This document shows positions 32,700 through 44,245 of a DNA stretch of 64,000 nucleotides, in pieces (the first letter of the stretch is position 1; the number at the start of each line of letters is the position of its first letter). Origin of the DNA: Myripristis murdjan (taxonomy: Eukaryota; Chordata; Actinopteri; Holocentriformes; Holocentridae); NCBI RefSeq assembly GCF_902150065.1, contig NC_043995.1:33506567-33570566 (forward strand), in the 5' to 3' direction. The translations under genes were made by a program, and so were the position numbers. A model generated the notes under the pieces. The model worked only from the letters and a program-made list of their open reading frames with translations, ran no database searches and was not told where the DNA came from.

Positions 32700-33060
32700 T
32701 AATTAACTTGAATTTGTTGGCTGCATCTGTTTCCAGAGCTTTCCTCGTTTTAATTCTTGCCTTCTCCGCGCCACACTTGCTCTTTCTATTTTGCATCTTT
32801 CAAACACCACTGACCGAGTGCACGGACGTGTTACGTCAGGGTGCGTCTGCAAAAACAAAAAACAAAACAAACAACAACAAAAAAAAAAAAAACAAACAAA
32901 CAAAAAAAAAACAAAAAAAAAAAAAAAAAAAAAGAGCTGCCAGTGGAGGCGGAGGCGGCCCAGGGACAGCGGTAAGCAGCATACGTGATCAACCCACTGC
33001 CGTGACTGAACACTGGCCCCCCAAAAAATAAAAATAAAAAAAGTGAACACCGGCCGATCG
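32700..33060 (-). mobile_element. hAT (ZMYM1-like/TTF-type) fragment, short copy
   Basis: Shares with 43255-43740 the run GCTGCATCTGTTTCCAGAGC through GCATCTTTCAAACACCACTG and an A-rich tract. On the minus strand it reads MQNRKSKC...EKARIKTRKALETDAA-like sequence, cut off where the longer copy continues. Too short to be functional. Confidence 0.5.
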
Positions 33061-33349
33061 GCAAATTAGGGAACAAAATGCCAAAAATAAATAAAGACTA
33101 AATAAATTAATAAATAAATACCTGAAAATAGAAAGTTTTTTTTTTTTTTTTTTTTTAAAGAGAACTGTATTTAGAATTATTAAAACGATAGGCTACATTT
33201 AAATGGCCAGATTTCTTGTGTTTAATGCTTGTCAAAGGCATCTGAACAAGCATCTAGAACATGAATAAAACATTCTCAGAAAATTGGCAAAAATAATCAG
33301 TAGGCATATAACTTCCAGGTCATTTAGGCTACTTGTGACCTTTTATTAA

Positions 33350-33535
33350 TTTTGTCCATCTGGGTTTTAAAAGGTTAAATGAAGATGAAACACACAAACA
33401 CAGGGAGGAAAGGCAGCCAGCGGCATTTATTGGAGAATATATTAATAAAACAATCAGATGTGAAATTACAACAGCGTTTAAAAGACAGAACCTTGACGCC
33501 CTCTGTTCTACTGATGAATGTAGACAGACACACAC
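33350..33535 (-). repeat. Intergenic unit U, copy 3 of 7
   Basis: CACAAACACAGGGAGGAAAG, GCAGCCAGCGGCATTTATTG, ACCTTGACGCCCTCTG. It belongs to block A and shares the CAGCGGCATTTATTGGAG variant with copies 4 and 5. Confidence 0.85.
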
Positions 33536-33581
33536 GCAGTGTGCTAAAACAACAGGACTGGACTCAGTCATTAAGAAGCTA

Positions 33582-33623
<42 letters not shown>

Positions 33624-33734
33624 AAAGATGGTACATAAAATAATCTAATTGAGCAAAATGCAAAATGCATGCGAAGCAGCGTCCAGAACAGCCCATACAT
33701 GGCAGCGAAAGTGCAAACAGCGAGCGTTATCATC

Positions 33735-33825
33735 ATCGTCATCAACACCACCACCATCACCACCATCATCACCATCACCATCACCACCATCATCACCATC
33801 ACCACCACCACCGTCACCATCATGA
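33735..33825. repeat. (CAT/CAC)n trinucleotide tract, block A
   Basis: Imperfect CAC/CAT triplet run. It creates long His-, Val/Met- or Asp/Gly-only frames on the two strands, which are not genes. Counterparts at 37435-37532 and 44420-44505. Confidence 0.95.
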
Positions 33826-34257
33826 TGCAGCACTAATAGTGCTCAACAATAAGTCAAGAAACAGCAACAAGAAGAGCAGCCAGGTAAATAGCCACAGGTA
33901 CAAGTTAAATACAACTCCTCCCCTGATGTGACTTCAGAGAGGAAATGGCTGTGGGGATAAAGGAGTGTTTGTACCTGTTGCTTTTAACAGAAGGAAATCT
34001 GAGCCAGAGGGTCAAAACTGGAACTCAGAATGTGAGAACCGTCTGATAGAATGGCATTAGCCTTCCTGACTATCTGCCTGTGGAACAGGTCAGATAAAGT
34101 AATCTCATCCAAATAATTTAAAAAAATTTGCACTAAGAAATGTTTGGCTGTTGCTATCTGCTTCTTTTTGTCAAGAAAAAAAAAAAAAAAAAAAAGGACA
34201 ATCAGGACGTTGAAATTCAGATGGATGGATTCCTGGACAGGTTCCAACCACAGAGAA

Positions 34258-34545
34258 TCAGTTCTGGCCTTGACGCTCCTTTTTGCGGCCGAGCTCTGGG
34301 TTTTTGGGCTGGTGGGCTGCGCTCCTTGCCGCCTCCTTGTCTTTGTCCGGGAGGTTCAGCTGCTCCAGGTTGGCGGTCAGATCCTCCAGACTGTGTGTGG
34401 TTCTCCTGTGCTGGGGCTGCTGCACGGCGGCCAGCAGGGTTCGGTAGAGCTCCAGGCTGGAGGGTGTCCTTGTCAGGAGAAGCTCAGGGTGCACCCCCCC
34501 CACAGCCTGTGGACCAGCTGGTGGAACAGCTTTCCCCCACACAAC
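34258..34545 (-). pseudogene. aste1 exon 4, block A (frameshifted)
   Basis: Acceptor CTCCAG then RLCGGKLFHQLVHRL as in block B, but the run of C after GGTGCA has 8 bases here against 9 in blocks B and C. The frame therefore shifts within the exon before the TPSSLELYRTLLAAVQQPQH stretch. With no exon 1 or 2 upstream before the next block, this is a non-functional extra 3' end. Confidence 0.8.
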
Positions 34546-34666
34546 CTGGAGAACATCAAGAGAAGACAGTTGGAGCCACACAACATCAGCTAGAGCAGAC
34601 TCATGAGTATGAACTGGGGCTGAACGAGCCCCCACCGTTTTACACTTCCTGCCTGCTGCAGCTCCT

Positions 34667-34909
34667 TCAGGCTCCGAGTCCCTGCTGCTGTTTGAACGCT
34701 GGACAAAAGGCTGAGCTGCTCCAGGCTCCTGCTTCTAAAGGCTTGTACTGAGTCTGTTGTAGGGGAGCATTACTGTCCTGATAATGAGCTTCAGATAGCA
34801 GAGAAACCTGCAGCACTGACTGCAGAGCTGCTGTTTGCTGCTCAGTCACTTTCAGCTGCAGAGCGAGGTTTCCGTCCAGTCGGCTGATGTGCTGGGAAAC
34901 TTGACCCAT
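34667..34909 (-). other. Intron 3 open frame, block A
   Basis: Counterpart of the frame at 5881-6147 (QVSQHISRLDGNLALQLKVT). Still open, 80 codons. Confidence 0.3.
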
Positions 34910-34998
34910 CGCTTGATAGTTTGACCCAAAAACTCTTTATGATGCTGTTAGTAACTGTGGTCTGGTGTTGGTTGTAGTGATTGGCTGTGCAGTCTCAC

Positions 34999-35143
34999 CT
35001 GATGACCTGAGGCTCAGGCAGAGGGAAACCCAGCAGCTGGTTGAGCTGCATGCTGGACATCACACAGGAGTGCCACTGGTTGAAGGCGTGAGCCACAAAA
35101 TAATCCGGTCTGGGTGGAGCGTTTTTGTTCTCCACCTGCAAAG
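34999..35143 (-). pseudogene. aste1 exon 3, block A (orphan)
   Basis: 145 nt, TTGTAG acceptor as elsewhere and an intact donor. Reads LQVENKNAPPRPDYFVAHAF, NQWHSCVMSSMQLNQLLGFP. Open, but its partner exon 4 is shifted and no exon 1/2 is attached. Confidence 0.8.
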
Positions 35144-35339
35144 CTACAACACACACATCATTCAACAGTTCATCCACATGCTGTACTTGGAGAAGCTGTT
35201 GGCTTGTGGCTCTCAAAGTGGTATTTGTGCATGTACAGATATATCTAAGGTCAAAGGTCAGGCATGTCAAAGTTTGCTTTTTGCAGGCATGGAGAAAAGG
35301 TACAAGTCCAAAATTTCACCAACCGCTCAAGTTTTTCAT

Positions 35340-35760
35340 TAAAATGTAAATGTTGCTGCTTGTTTTGGTGTAAAACAGGGGGGCGTATTCTCTCCTGAGG
35401 TGTTTGCCATTTATATCAACGGTCTAGCTCTAGAATCCAGAAGGCAGCTGCTGGTGTCGCAGTGGGAGGCTGTATGGTTGGCACTCTGTATGCAGATGAT
35501 ACAGTCCTGAAAATGACATGGTGTGCTGTTGGTGTAAGAAATGGAGACTGAAGATAAAACTCAGGTTATGTGTCTCTTCTCATTATGCTTGGGCAAGGGA
35601 GCTTGCAGAAATATTTTCCATGGCAGGTCTTCAATATTCATGTAGAAATAAATTATCTTTTAGTGTCAGTCAAATTAAAACAGCACTATTAAAAAACTAT
35701 AAACAGAAATGGTCAGAAGAAATACTGTGTAAACCAAAATGAAGAACCTGCAGTCTGATT
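35340..35760 (+). mobile_element. LINE reverse transcriptase fragment, block A
   Basis: GVKQGGVLSPEVFAIYINGL (about 35375) and, in a neighbouring frame, GTLYADDTVLKM (about 35487), the catalytic YADD box region, then the YAWARELAEIFSMAGLQY and LCKPK C-terminal pieces. The interval between is deleted. Copies in blocks B (39065-39490) and C (45940-46370) are nearly the same. Confidence 0.75.
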
Positions 35761-35802
35761 AAGAATATTTACAGAGCATTCTGAACCCTGAACAGAGCAC
35801 AG

Positions 35803-35807
<5 letters not shown>

Positions 35808-35846
<39 letters not shown>

Positions 35847-36520
35847 ACAGAGTGTCCACTGTGTGATCGAGGAGAAAATGCTCTTGTTTTTTTTATTGTC
35901 TTCTGTATCATAATCTCAGAAACAGGCTTTTCCTAAAAATGTGTTTCCTGATGTGTGCAGACTGCAGGATCTGTTCACAGATCAGCTGTTTCTCCAGGCT
36001 CAGTTTCAGTTAAATGTCCATCAACGGTGCATGTGGACGCTTTATGTTTAAAAATGATAAATGCACAGTCCTTGCCTCAGATGGTCTGACTTATGTTTTT
36101 TTAGCTGAGGCGTTGGAGGAGCAGGCTTGTTATTCATTCCTGCTCTGGATATTGTTTAACACACATGAGGCTGTACTATATGTGTTCCTTTGCTCTCGTT
36201 AAGTTATTGTTCCTGTCTGAACTGGTTTGTTGTGTCTTATAAGCCCATGTGGACGGGGCATCTGTTGGCGCATGACGTCTGGAAAAATAAAATACTACTA
36301 CAGCACCTTTTAATCGTAGCGTCATTTTTTTTTTTGCTTGTTCTTGTTTTGTTTCTGCTTTTATCATTTTTAACCTTCTCTTGTTTTGTTTTTAATTTGA
36401 TTATTTTATATTTTTCTTCTTTGATTGGTGTTAAACTTTTCATGATTTCTATAGATTTTATATTCCTAAATGTATTTCTATGCCTTTGTAAAGCACTTTG
36501 AATTGCTTGAATTGTGTGTA

Positions 36521-36574
<54 letters not shown>

Positions 36575-36600
36575 CGTGCGTGTGTGTGTGTGTGTCCTGG
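35808..36600. repeat. (TG)n runs and AT-rich DNA at end of block A
   Basis: (TG)n at 35808-35842 and 36513-36595. Between them an unrecognised stretch shared by all three blocks (CATCAACGGTGCATGTGGAC). No gene. Confidence 0.7.
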
Positions 36601-36802
36601 CAGGGGTGATACCATGATCAAGAAGGTGGTGCACCCAGGGCGAGGCTCAGCCATTGCACTCCGGCTGTGCTGACCCCTGCGAATTCCCCAAATGTGGGAA
36701 TCTCAACTGCATAATTTATGGTAGTGGGGGACTCCCCTGATAAAGTGGGAATTTCCCAGTTTGGGATCAATAAAGTAAATCTATCTATCTATCTAAATAG
36801 AA

Positions 36803-36840
<38 letters not shown>

Positions 36841-37029
36841 AACTGTATTTAGAATTATTAAAAGGATAGGCTACATTTAAATGGCCAGATTTCTTGTGTT
36901 TAATGCTTGTCAAAGGCATCTGAACAAGCATCTAGAACATGAATAAAACATTCTCAGAAAATTGGCAAAAATAATCAGTAGGCATATAACTTCCAGGTCA
37001 TTTAGGCTACTTGTGACCTTTTATTAATT

Positions 37030-37204
37030 TTGTCCATCTGGGTTTTAAAAGGTTAAATAAAGATGAAACACACAAACACAAGGAGGAAAGGCAGCCAGCG
37101 GCATTTATTGGAGAATATATTCATAAAACAATCAGATGTGAAATTACAACAGCGTTTAAAAGACAGAACCTTGACGCCCTCTGTTCTACTGATGAATGTA
37201 GACA

Positions 37205-37235
<31 letters not shown>
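37030..37235 (-). repeat. Intergenic unit U, copy 4 of 7
   Basis: As copy 3, with CACAAACACAAGGAGGAAAG. Followed by a (CA)n run at 37205-37238. Confidence 0.85.
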
Positions 37236-37240
<5 letters not shown>

Positions 37241-37285
37241 CAGTGTGCTAAAACAACAGGACTGGACACAGTCATTAAGAAGCTA

Positions 37286-37327
<42 letters not shown>

Positions 37328-37983
37328 AAAGATGGTACATAAAATAATCTAATTGAGCAAAATGCAAAATGCATGCGAATCAGCGTCCAGAAGAGCCCAT
37401 ACATGGCAGCGAAAGTGCAAACAGCGAGCATTATCATCATCGTCATCAACACCACCACCATCACCACCATCATCACCATCACCATCACCACCATCATCAC
37501 CATCACCACCATCATCACCATCACCACCATCATTGTCAACATCATATGATGCAGCACTAATAGTGCTCAACAATAAGTCAAGAAACAACAACAAGAACAG
37601 CAGCCAGGTAAGCAGCCACAGGTACAAGTTAAATACAACTCCTCCCCTGATGTGACTTCAGAGTGGAAATGGCTGTGGGGATAAAGGAGTGTTTGTACCT
37701 GTTGCTTTTAACAGAAGGAAATCTGAGCCAGAGGGTCAAAACTGGAACTCAGAATGTGAGAACCGTCTGATAGAATGGCATTAGCCTTCCTGACTATCTG
37801 CCTGTGGAACAGGTCAGATAAAGTAATCTCATCCAAATAATTTAAAAAATTTTGCACTAAGAAATGTTTGGCTGTTGCTATCTGCTTCTTTTTGTCAAGA
37901 AAAAAAAAAAAAAAAAAAAAAAGACAATGAGGACGTTGAAATTCAGATGGATGGATTCCTGGACAGGTTCCAACCACAGAGAA

Positions 37984-38272
37984 TCAGTTCTGGCCTTGAC
38001 GCTCCTTTTTGCGGCCGAGCTCTGGGTTTTTGGGCTGGTGGGCTGCGCTCCTTGCCGCCTCCTTATCCTTGTCCGGGAGGTTCAGCTGCTCCAGGTTGGC
38101 GGTCAGATCCTCCAGACTGTGTGTGGTTCTCCTGTGCTGGGGCTGCTGCACGGCGACCAGCAGGGTTCGGTAGAGCTCCAGGCTGGAGGGCGTCCTCGTC
38201 AGGAGAAGCTCAGGGTGCACCCCCCCCCACAGCCTGTGGACCAGCTGGTGGAACAGCTTTCCCCCACACAAC
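37984..38272 (-). pseudogene. aste1 exon 4, copy 3 (block B)
   Basis: 289 nt, open from the acceptor: RLCGGKLFHQLVHRLWGG, TPSSLELYRTLLVAVQQPQH, then the acidic stretch and PKNPELGRKKERQGQN. The exon itself is sound, but the gene it belongs to is broken upstream (40314-41057). Confidence 0.8.
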
Positions 38273-38393
38273 CTGGAGAACATCAAGAGAAGACAGTTGG
38301 AGCCACACAACATCAGCTAGAGCAGACTCATGAGTATGAACTGGGGCTGATTGAGCCCCCACCGTTTTACACTTCCTGCCTGCTGCAGCTCCT

Positions 38394-38639
38394 TCAGGCT
38401 CCGAGTCCCTGCTGCTGTTTGAACGCTGGACAAAAGGCTGAGCTGCTCCAGGCTCCTGCTTCTAAAGGCTTGTACTGAGTCTGTTGTAGGGGAGCATTAC
38501 TGTCTTGATAATGAGCTTCAGACAGCAGAGAAACCTGCAGCACTGACTGCAGAGCTGCTGTTTGCTGCTCAGTCACTTTCAGCTGCAGAGTGAGGTTTCC
38601 GTCCAGTCGGCTGACGTGCTGGGAAACTTGACCCATCAC
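38394..38639 (-). other. Intron 3 open frame, block B
   Basis: Counterpart of the frame at 5881-6147 (QVSQHVSRLDGNLTLQLKVT). Open, 81 codons. Confidence 0.3.
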
Positions 38640-38725
38640 TTGATAGTTTGACCCAAAAACTCTTTATGATGCTGTTAGTAACTGTGGTCTGGTGTTGGTT
38701 GTAGTGATTGGCTGTGCAGTCTCAC

Positions 38726-38870
38726 CTGATGACCTGAGGCTCAGGCAGAGGGAAACCCAGCAGCTGGTTGAGCTGCATGCTGACCATCACACAGGACTGC
38801 CACTGGTTGAAGGCGTGAGCCACAAAATAAACCGGACTCTGTGTAGCGTTTTTGTTCTCCACCTGCAAAG
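38726..38870 (-). pseudogene. aste1 exon 3, copy 3 (block B)
   Basis: 145 nt, reads LQVENKNATQSPVYFVAHAF, NQWQSCVMVSMQLNQLLGFP, LPEPQVI. Intact as an exon; closest to exon 3 of copy 4. Confidence 0.8.
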
Positions 38871-39529
38871 CTACAACACACACATCATTCAACAGTTCAT
38901 CCACATGCTGTACTTGGAGAAGCTGTTGGCTTGTGGCTCTCAAAGTGGTATTTGTGCATGTACAGATATATCTAAGGTCAAAGGTCAGGCATGTCAAAGT
39001 TTGCTTTTTGCAGGCATGGAGAAAAGGTACAAGTCCAAAATTTCACCAACCGCTCAAGTTTTTCATTAAAATGTAAATGTTGCTGCTTGTTTTGGTGTAA
39101 AACAGGGGGGCGTATTCTCTCCTGAGGTGTTTGCCATTTATATCAACGGTCTAGCTCTAGAATCCAGAAGGCAGCTGCTGGTGTCGGAGTGGGAGGTTGT
39201 ATGGTTTGCACTCTGTATGCAGATGATACAGTCCTGAAAATGACATGGTGTGCTGTTGGTGTAAGAAATGGAGACTGAAGATAAAACTCAGGTTATGTGT
39301 CTCTTCTCATTATGCTTGGGCAAGGGAGCTTGCAGAAATATTTTCCATGGCAGGTCTTCAATATTCATGTAGAAATAAATTATCTTTTAGTGTCAGTCAA
39401 ATTAAAACAACACTATTAAAAAACTATAAACAGAAATGGTCAGAAGAAATACTGTGTAAACCAAAATGAAGAACCTGCAGTCTGATTAAGAATATTAACA
39501 GAGCATTCTGAACCCTGAACAGAGCACAG

Positions 39530-39581
<52 letters not shown>

Positions 39582-40258
39582 ACAGTGTCCACTGTGTGAT
39601 CGAGGAGAAAATGCTCTTGTTTTTTTTATTGTCTTCTGTATCATAATCTCAGAAACAGGCTTTTCCTAAAAATGTGTTTCCTGATGTGTGCAGACTGCAG
39701 GATCTGTTCACAGATCAGCTGTTTCTCCAGGCTCAGTTTCAGTTAAATGTCCATCAACGGTGCATGTGGACGCTTTATGTTTAAAAATGATAAATGCACA
39801 GTCCTTGCCTCAGATGGTCTGAGTTATGTTTTTTAGCTGAGGCGTTGGAGGAGCAGGCTTGTTATTCATTCCTGCTCTGGATATTGTTTAACACACATGA
39901 GGCTGTACTATATGTGTTCCTTTGCTCTCGTTAAGTTATTGTTCCTGTCTGAACTGGTTTGTTGTGTCTTATAAGCCCATGTGGACGGGGCATCTGTTGG
40001 CGCATGACGTCTGGAAAAATAAAATACTACTACAGCACCTTTTAATCGTAGCGTCATTTTTTTTTTTTTGCTTGTTCTTGTTTTGTTTCTGCTTTTATCA
40101 TTTTTAACCTTCTCTTGTTTTGTTTTTTCTTTGATTATTCTATATTTTTCTGCTTTGATTGGTGTTAAACTTTTCATGATTTCTAAAGATTTTATATTCC
40201 TAAATGTATTTCTATGCCTTTGTAAAGCACTTTGAATTGCTTGAATTGTGTGTATGTG

Positions 40259-40313
<55 letters not shown>

Positions 40314-40314
<1 letters not shown>

Positions 40315-41057
40315 CCAGGGCCTCCTGGGGCCCCTGGAAGTCCCTCAGCCAGCGGAGCAACGCCTCCAGGTAGCCTAATCTGGTTTTGTCATGAGTTTCC
40401 AGGTGGAGGGACCCAGCCAGCGCGGCGAAGGCGGGCAGGACGGGGCTCTGGATGTTGTAGATGGAGCAGAAGCTGGAGGCGGTGTATTTCTTACAGGGGA
40501 CGTAGCCTCTCTGTGCCGCCACCTCCCACTGGAAATGGGGGATGGGCAGCAGCCCCGCTGGCAGGTCAAAGATGTAGAAGTCGCTGTCACCGGAAAGCAC
40601 CGGACACTGCCACTCACTTGCCAGGGCGGCGACCTCCCGGTCTGCCTCTGAGAAGCACTGGACCACCGGGACCTCCAGCCGGACCAGAGTCTGTCTGAAC
40701 AGCCAGTTGTGCATCGGGGCCTTGATGCCCCCCTGGGTCGACATGCCCACTGACTTTTCATGGGCTGCTTGGATCAGTGGCTCGGATCGTTTTTTCTTGG
40801 TCTTCAGCTTCTTATCAGTGTGGTCATCGCCCCCGTCCAGCACCACGTAGGGCTGGATCCCGCAGCCACTCAGCGCTTTGACGAACCTCTCGATCTGGTC
40901 CGCATACGCAGCATAAACCCCACCATATGTCTGTACCTGAACCGCGGTAGGGTACAGGTGGAAGGACAGGTTACAGCCATCCACCACCAGCCGGCTGTCC
41001 CTGAACCGGACATCCTGGTAGATCTGACTGCTGGCCTCGATGAAGCTGGATCCCCAT
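40314..41057 (-). pseudogene. aste1: aste1 copy 3, exon 1 (broken)
   Basis: A truncated and damaged exon 1. The ATG (41057) is present, but about 10 nt are missing right after MGIQ, which shifts the frame; the rest then reads on from VVDGCNLSFHLYPTAV. It keeps VVLDGGDD, EADREVAALA and SGDSDFYIFDLP. It has an in-frame loss of 33 nt that removes the AGNDY...EDMGV segment and its metal-binding Asp. It ends at about residue 262 against the (TG)n of block B, with the last third of exon 1 and all of exon 2 gone. The loop sequence HEKSVGMSTQGGIKAPMHNW differs from all other copies. Confidence 0.88.
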
Positions 41058-41098
41058 CCTGATGTGTCTACACACCAGAATTAAGTTTCTATTCCTTA

Positions 41099-41112
41099 AG
41101 TTTCACTTTCCT
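41099..41112. promoter_or_regulatory. ISRE, aste1 copy 3, proximal
   Basis: AGTTTCACTTTCCT, perfect match, about 41 bp before the ATG (closer than in the other copies because nearby sequence is deleted). Confidence 0.7.
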
Positions 41113-41171
41113 GACCACACTAATTAAGTCAGGGAGCTGCTAGGACATGATATGTCCTAGCAGCTCAGGAA

Positions 41172-41185
41172 AGTTTCACTTTCCT
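41172..41185. promoter_or_regulatory. ISRE, aste1 copy 3, distal (duplicated)
   Basis: A second identical ISRE produced by a 73-bp tandem duplication (41101-41153 and 41174-41226). A short palindrome GGACATGATATGTCC lies between the two copies. Confidence 0.7.
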
Positions 41186-41289
41186 GACCACACTAATTAA
41201 GTCAGGGAGCTGCTAGGACATGATATCTGGATGAAGCTATGAAACTTGTTTTCATTTCCTCACCTGTAAGTTAACAGGAATTGGGGTTG

Positions 41290-42180
41290 GGCTTGATTTA
41301 TGTGTATCTGACGGCAGGGCCGGAGTGGGACTCATTTTCAGCCCTGGAGTTTCATGCCTCAAACCGGCCCACTTTAGATCACGACCTATTATTATTTAAA
41401 TCATGTAATTATAACCTAAATCTTAAGTCTACAATAGCGCACTGTTCTGTAAAGCCTTGTAATTCAGTGCATTTTTCTAAAATATTTCCAATTCAGTGCA
41501 AGTAAGGGTTGCTTCACAGTGTAGATTTATTTCAACATGAGTGCACACCTCCAACATTATTCTTTACAACACATCCTTTTCAACCATATCAGAATCTATA
41601 TTCTGTTCAAATAAGTGTTCACAGATATCCAAACCTTAAAAATGACATTTGATATGGAAAACACATTTTGACTTAACCAATTAAGATATTTTCAATGGCA
41701 AAATATGCAGGCTTATTTCATATTTCTTTCATCCTACTCCCTTTCAATTGTGGGCTTAGTGTATTTACTATCTGACTTTTAATGATAAAAAAATATAATG
41801 GGTCACTACTATCGTTTGGGCATAGAAAGTGGTTATATTGGAACTAATGCTTGCTTGTTCACACACTCTGTTAGAACAGCTCACCTGTTCCTTCCATACT
41901 GACAGGAGCAATCCCCTCATCACTACTGGTTCCTGGCTCTGCTTCTGACACCAAATCACATTTTAAAAACTGTCGTAATTCTCAGCACAAATCTCCCCTT
42001 TTTACAAAGCCTTCTGATCAATTCAGATCAGTTTCATTAATGTTGTGCTGAATCATCTAGCATCTCAGGACACTTTTCCTATAGAGCAGGTCTACACCAT
42101 ACTCTTCATTATATTTATTCTAATAATATTCACTCAATGAGCAATCCTACCTGCCCACTCTGGACTTGTGGGCTCATGGC
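41290..42180. other. Copy 3 upstream flank with a repeat remnant
   Basis: Starts near CAGGGCCGGAGTGGGACTC, a hAT-like terminus, and runs AT-rich without a gene to the hAT at 42181. The stretch TGCCCACTCTGGACTTGTG at 42153 and its continuation past 43101 recur as one piece at 55240-55312, so the same repeat sits, largely deleted, before copy 4. Confidence 0.5.
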
Positions 42181-42830
42181 TAGTGATGGGAATTCCGGCT
42201 CTTTTTAGAGAACCGGCTCTGTTGGCTCAGCTCGCTAAAAAGAGCCGGCTCTTTCGGCTCCCAAGTGGCTCTTCAGATTTTTTTGTTGCTTAATTAATTT
42301 ATTACCAACAATAATGTAAAATTATGCGCAAAATGAATTACTAATGTAAAAAAACATGCGGTATGTTTTTTTTTTTTATTATTATTTATATATGTTTATT
42401 ATATAAATATGCCTTTATTTATTCACTCTACATAGTGCTACAAAACATATATTATAAAATACAAAACAAACTTAACTATTTACAGTTGAATTGAATTGCT
42501 GTACACACTGCAGCAGCAGCAGCAGCAGCAGTAGACACACTGGCACCTTCAGTAATATCAGGTTCAGCTGCTTGTGTTTTTTCTTCCCATTGCACTGATG
42601 GCTGGACAGTTCTCACGTGCCTGTGCAGGTTGTTTGTGGAGCGGCTCGATAAGAGATTTTTTCTTGCACACTCTACACTCTGCCTTTGTATTGTCAATAA
42701 AACTGAACTGGGTCCAGATTTTACTCCTTTTCCTGCTGTCACTCATTTTCTTAACTCCACCTTTCCAGCGCGTTCGTGTTGTCTCTCCTGGCCCCTCGCT
42801 CTCTTTCTCTCTCGTCTCCCTCCCTCCTGT

Positions 42831-42891
<61 letters not shown>

Positions 42892-43100
42892 TGTGTCTGT
42901 GTAACTGCCGGTCCGGGGTGAAGCGCTCAGCACAGACAGATGGCACCCCTCATCTTGACCAATCATGTGCGGCTTTCGCAGAAAAAATAACCAATCGGCT
43001 CCCGAAAAAAAACCCGGCTCCCAATCAGAAGCCGGTTCCCGTCGTTCACTTCAAAGAGCCGGCTCTTAGAGCCGGTTCGTTCTCGACCGACCCCTCACTA
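42181..43100. mobile_element. hAT-like element with BED-finger remnant
   Basis: Ends TAGTGATGGG and CCCCTCACTA (inverted repeats), flanked by CTCATGGC (42173-42180) and CTCATGTC (43101-43108), an 8-bp duplication with one change. Subterminal GAGCCGGCTCTT motifs occur at both ends. The paralogous site at about 55262 lacks it. It carries only the start of a transposase, so it is non-autonomous, with (TG)n expansion at 42833-42890. Confidence 0.85.
42500..42746 (-). pseudogene. BED zinc-finger start of a hAT transposase
   Basis: Minus strand, ATG at 42746: MSDSRKRSKIWTQFSFIDNT, then KAECRVCKKK, and in a shifted frame NNLHRHVRTVQPSVQW. The WTQF...CxxC...HxxxH layout is the BED finger of hAT transposases. 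A frameshift separates the Cys pair from the His pair, and no catalytic domain follows. Confidence 0.7.
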
Positions 43101-43254
43101 CTCATGTCTGGTGCTTGGTGCTGGATCTTGCCTCTGACTCTGAGGGGCTACAAGACAAAGTTTCCCAGTTATGTGGCGTCGCATCATACTGTTATTTAAA
43201 TTATATAACTTTATGTTATATGCCACAACGCCACACAATTCATTGACTTGATAA

Positions 43255-43740
43255 TTAATTAACTTGAATGGTGGTTTGCAGGCAAAGTTCAACATCTTGC
43301 CTTACCCGTTTCATCGTCCTCATTTGTCGTTTCAAACGGCGAGCTCTTTTTAGTGAAAAAAAGTTGCCAATTTTAGCAGATTTGGCTGCATCTGTTTCCA
43401 GAGCTTTCCTCGTTTTAATTCTTGCCTTCTCCGCGCCACGCTTGCTCTTTCTATTTTGCATCTTTCAAACACCACTGACCGAGTGCACGGACGTGTTACG
43501 TCAGGGTGCGTCTGCAAAAACAAAAAACAAAACAAACAACAACAAAAAAACAAAAACAAACAAACAACAAAAAAAACAAAACAACAAAAAAAGAGCTGCC
43601 AGTGGAGGCGGAGGCGGCCCAGGGACAGCGGTAAGCAGCATACGTGATCAACCCACTGCCGTGACTGAACACTGGCCCCCCAAAAAATAAAAAAATAAAA
43701 ATAAAAAAGTGAACACCGGCCGATCAGCAAATTAGGGAAC
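43255..43740 (-). mobile_element. hAT (ZMYM1-like/TTF-type) transposase start, longer copy
   Basis: Minus-strand frame from 43461: MQNRKSKRGAEKARIKTRKA, LETDAAKSAKIGNFF, the usual N-terminus of ZMYM1-like hAT transposases. It stops at 43255 without finger or catalytic domains. A shorter copy is at 32700-33060. The A-rich tract at 43515-43595 is shared. Confidence 0.6.
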
Positions 43741-44034
43741 AAAATGCCAAAAATAAATAAAGAGTAAATAAATTAATAAATAAATACGGGGAAAAATACC
43801 TGAAAAACTATATATATATATTTTTTTTTTTTAAAGAGAACTGTATTTAGAATTATTAAAACGATAGGCTACATTTAAATGGCCAGATCTCTTGTGCTTC
43901 ATGCTTGTCAAAGGCATCTGAACAAGCATCTAGAACATGAATAAAACATTCTCAGAAAATTGGCAAAAATAATCAGTAGGCATATAACTTCCAGGTCATT
44001 TAGGCTACTTGTGACCTTTTATTAATTTCGTCCA

Positions 44035-44198
44035 TCTGGGTTTTAAAGGGTTAAATGAAGATGCAACACACAAACACAGGGAGGAAAGGCAGCCAGCGGC
44101 ATTTATTGGAGAATATATTCATAAAACAATCAGATGTGAAATTACAACAGCGTTTAAAAGACAGAACCTTGACGCCCTCTGTTCTACTGATGAATGTA

Positions 44199-44242
<44 letters not shown>

Positions 44243-44245
44243 CAG
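44035..44245 (-). repeat. Intergenic unit U, copy 5 of 7
   Basis: Same sequence as copies 3 and 4 with a long (CA)n end at 44200-44240. Confidence 0.85.

Larger units (their letters stand above)
33125..36796. repeat. aste1 3' block A (of A, B, C)
   Basis: Segment with intergenic unit U, a (CAT/CAC)n tract (33735-33815), exon 4, the intron 3 frame, exon 3, a LINE YADD fragment, (TG)n runs and a (TCTA)n end, in that order. Block B (36797-40312) follows head to tail at an offset of about 3.72 kb and is nearly identical. Block C is at about 43806-47395. Block A has no exon 1 or 2 of its own. Confidence 0.85.
36797..40312. repeat. aste1 3' block B
   Basis: Head-to-tail copy of block A, almost identical along its length. 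Its right end breaks in a (TG)n run (40258-40312) directly against exon 1 of copy 3. Slippage or recombination in the microsatellite is the likely junction. Confidence 0.85.

Noticed and set aside
33665-33931. His-rich, Val/Met-rich and Asp/Gly-rich open frames (also at 37349-37627 and 44119-44613)
   Set aside because: They are translations of (CAT/CAC)n and other simple repeats; the frames follow the repeat and have no domain.
35518-35742. Small plus-strand frame repeated in three blocks (YAWARELAEIFSMAG)
   Set aside because: Not a host gene; it is a LINE C-terminal relic carried by the blocks.
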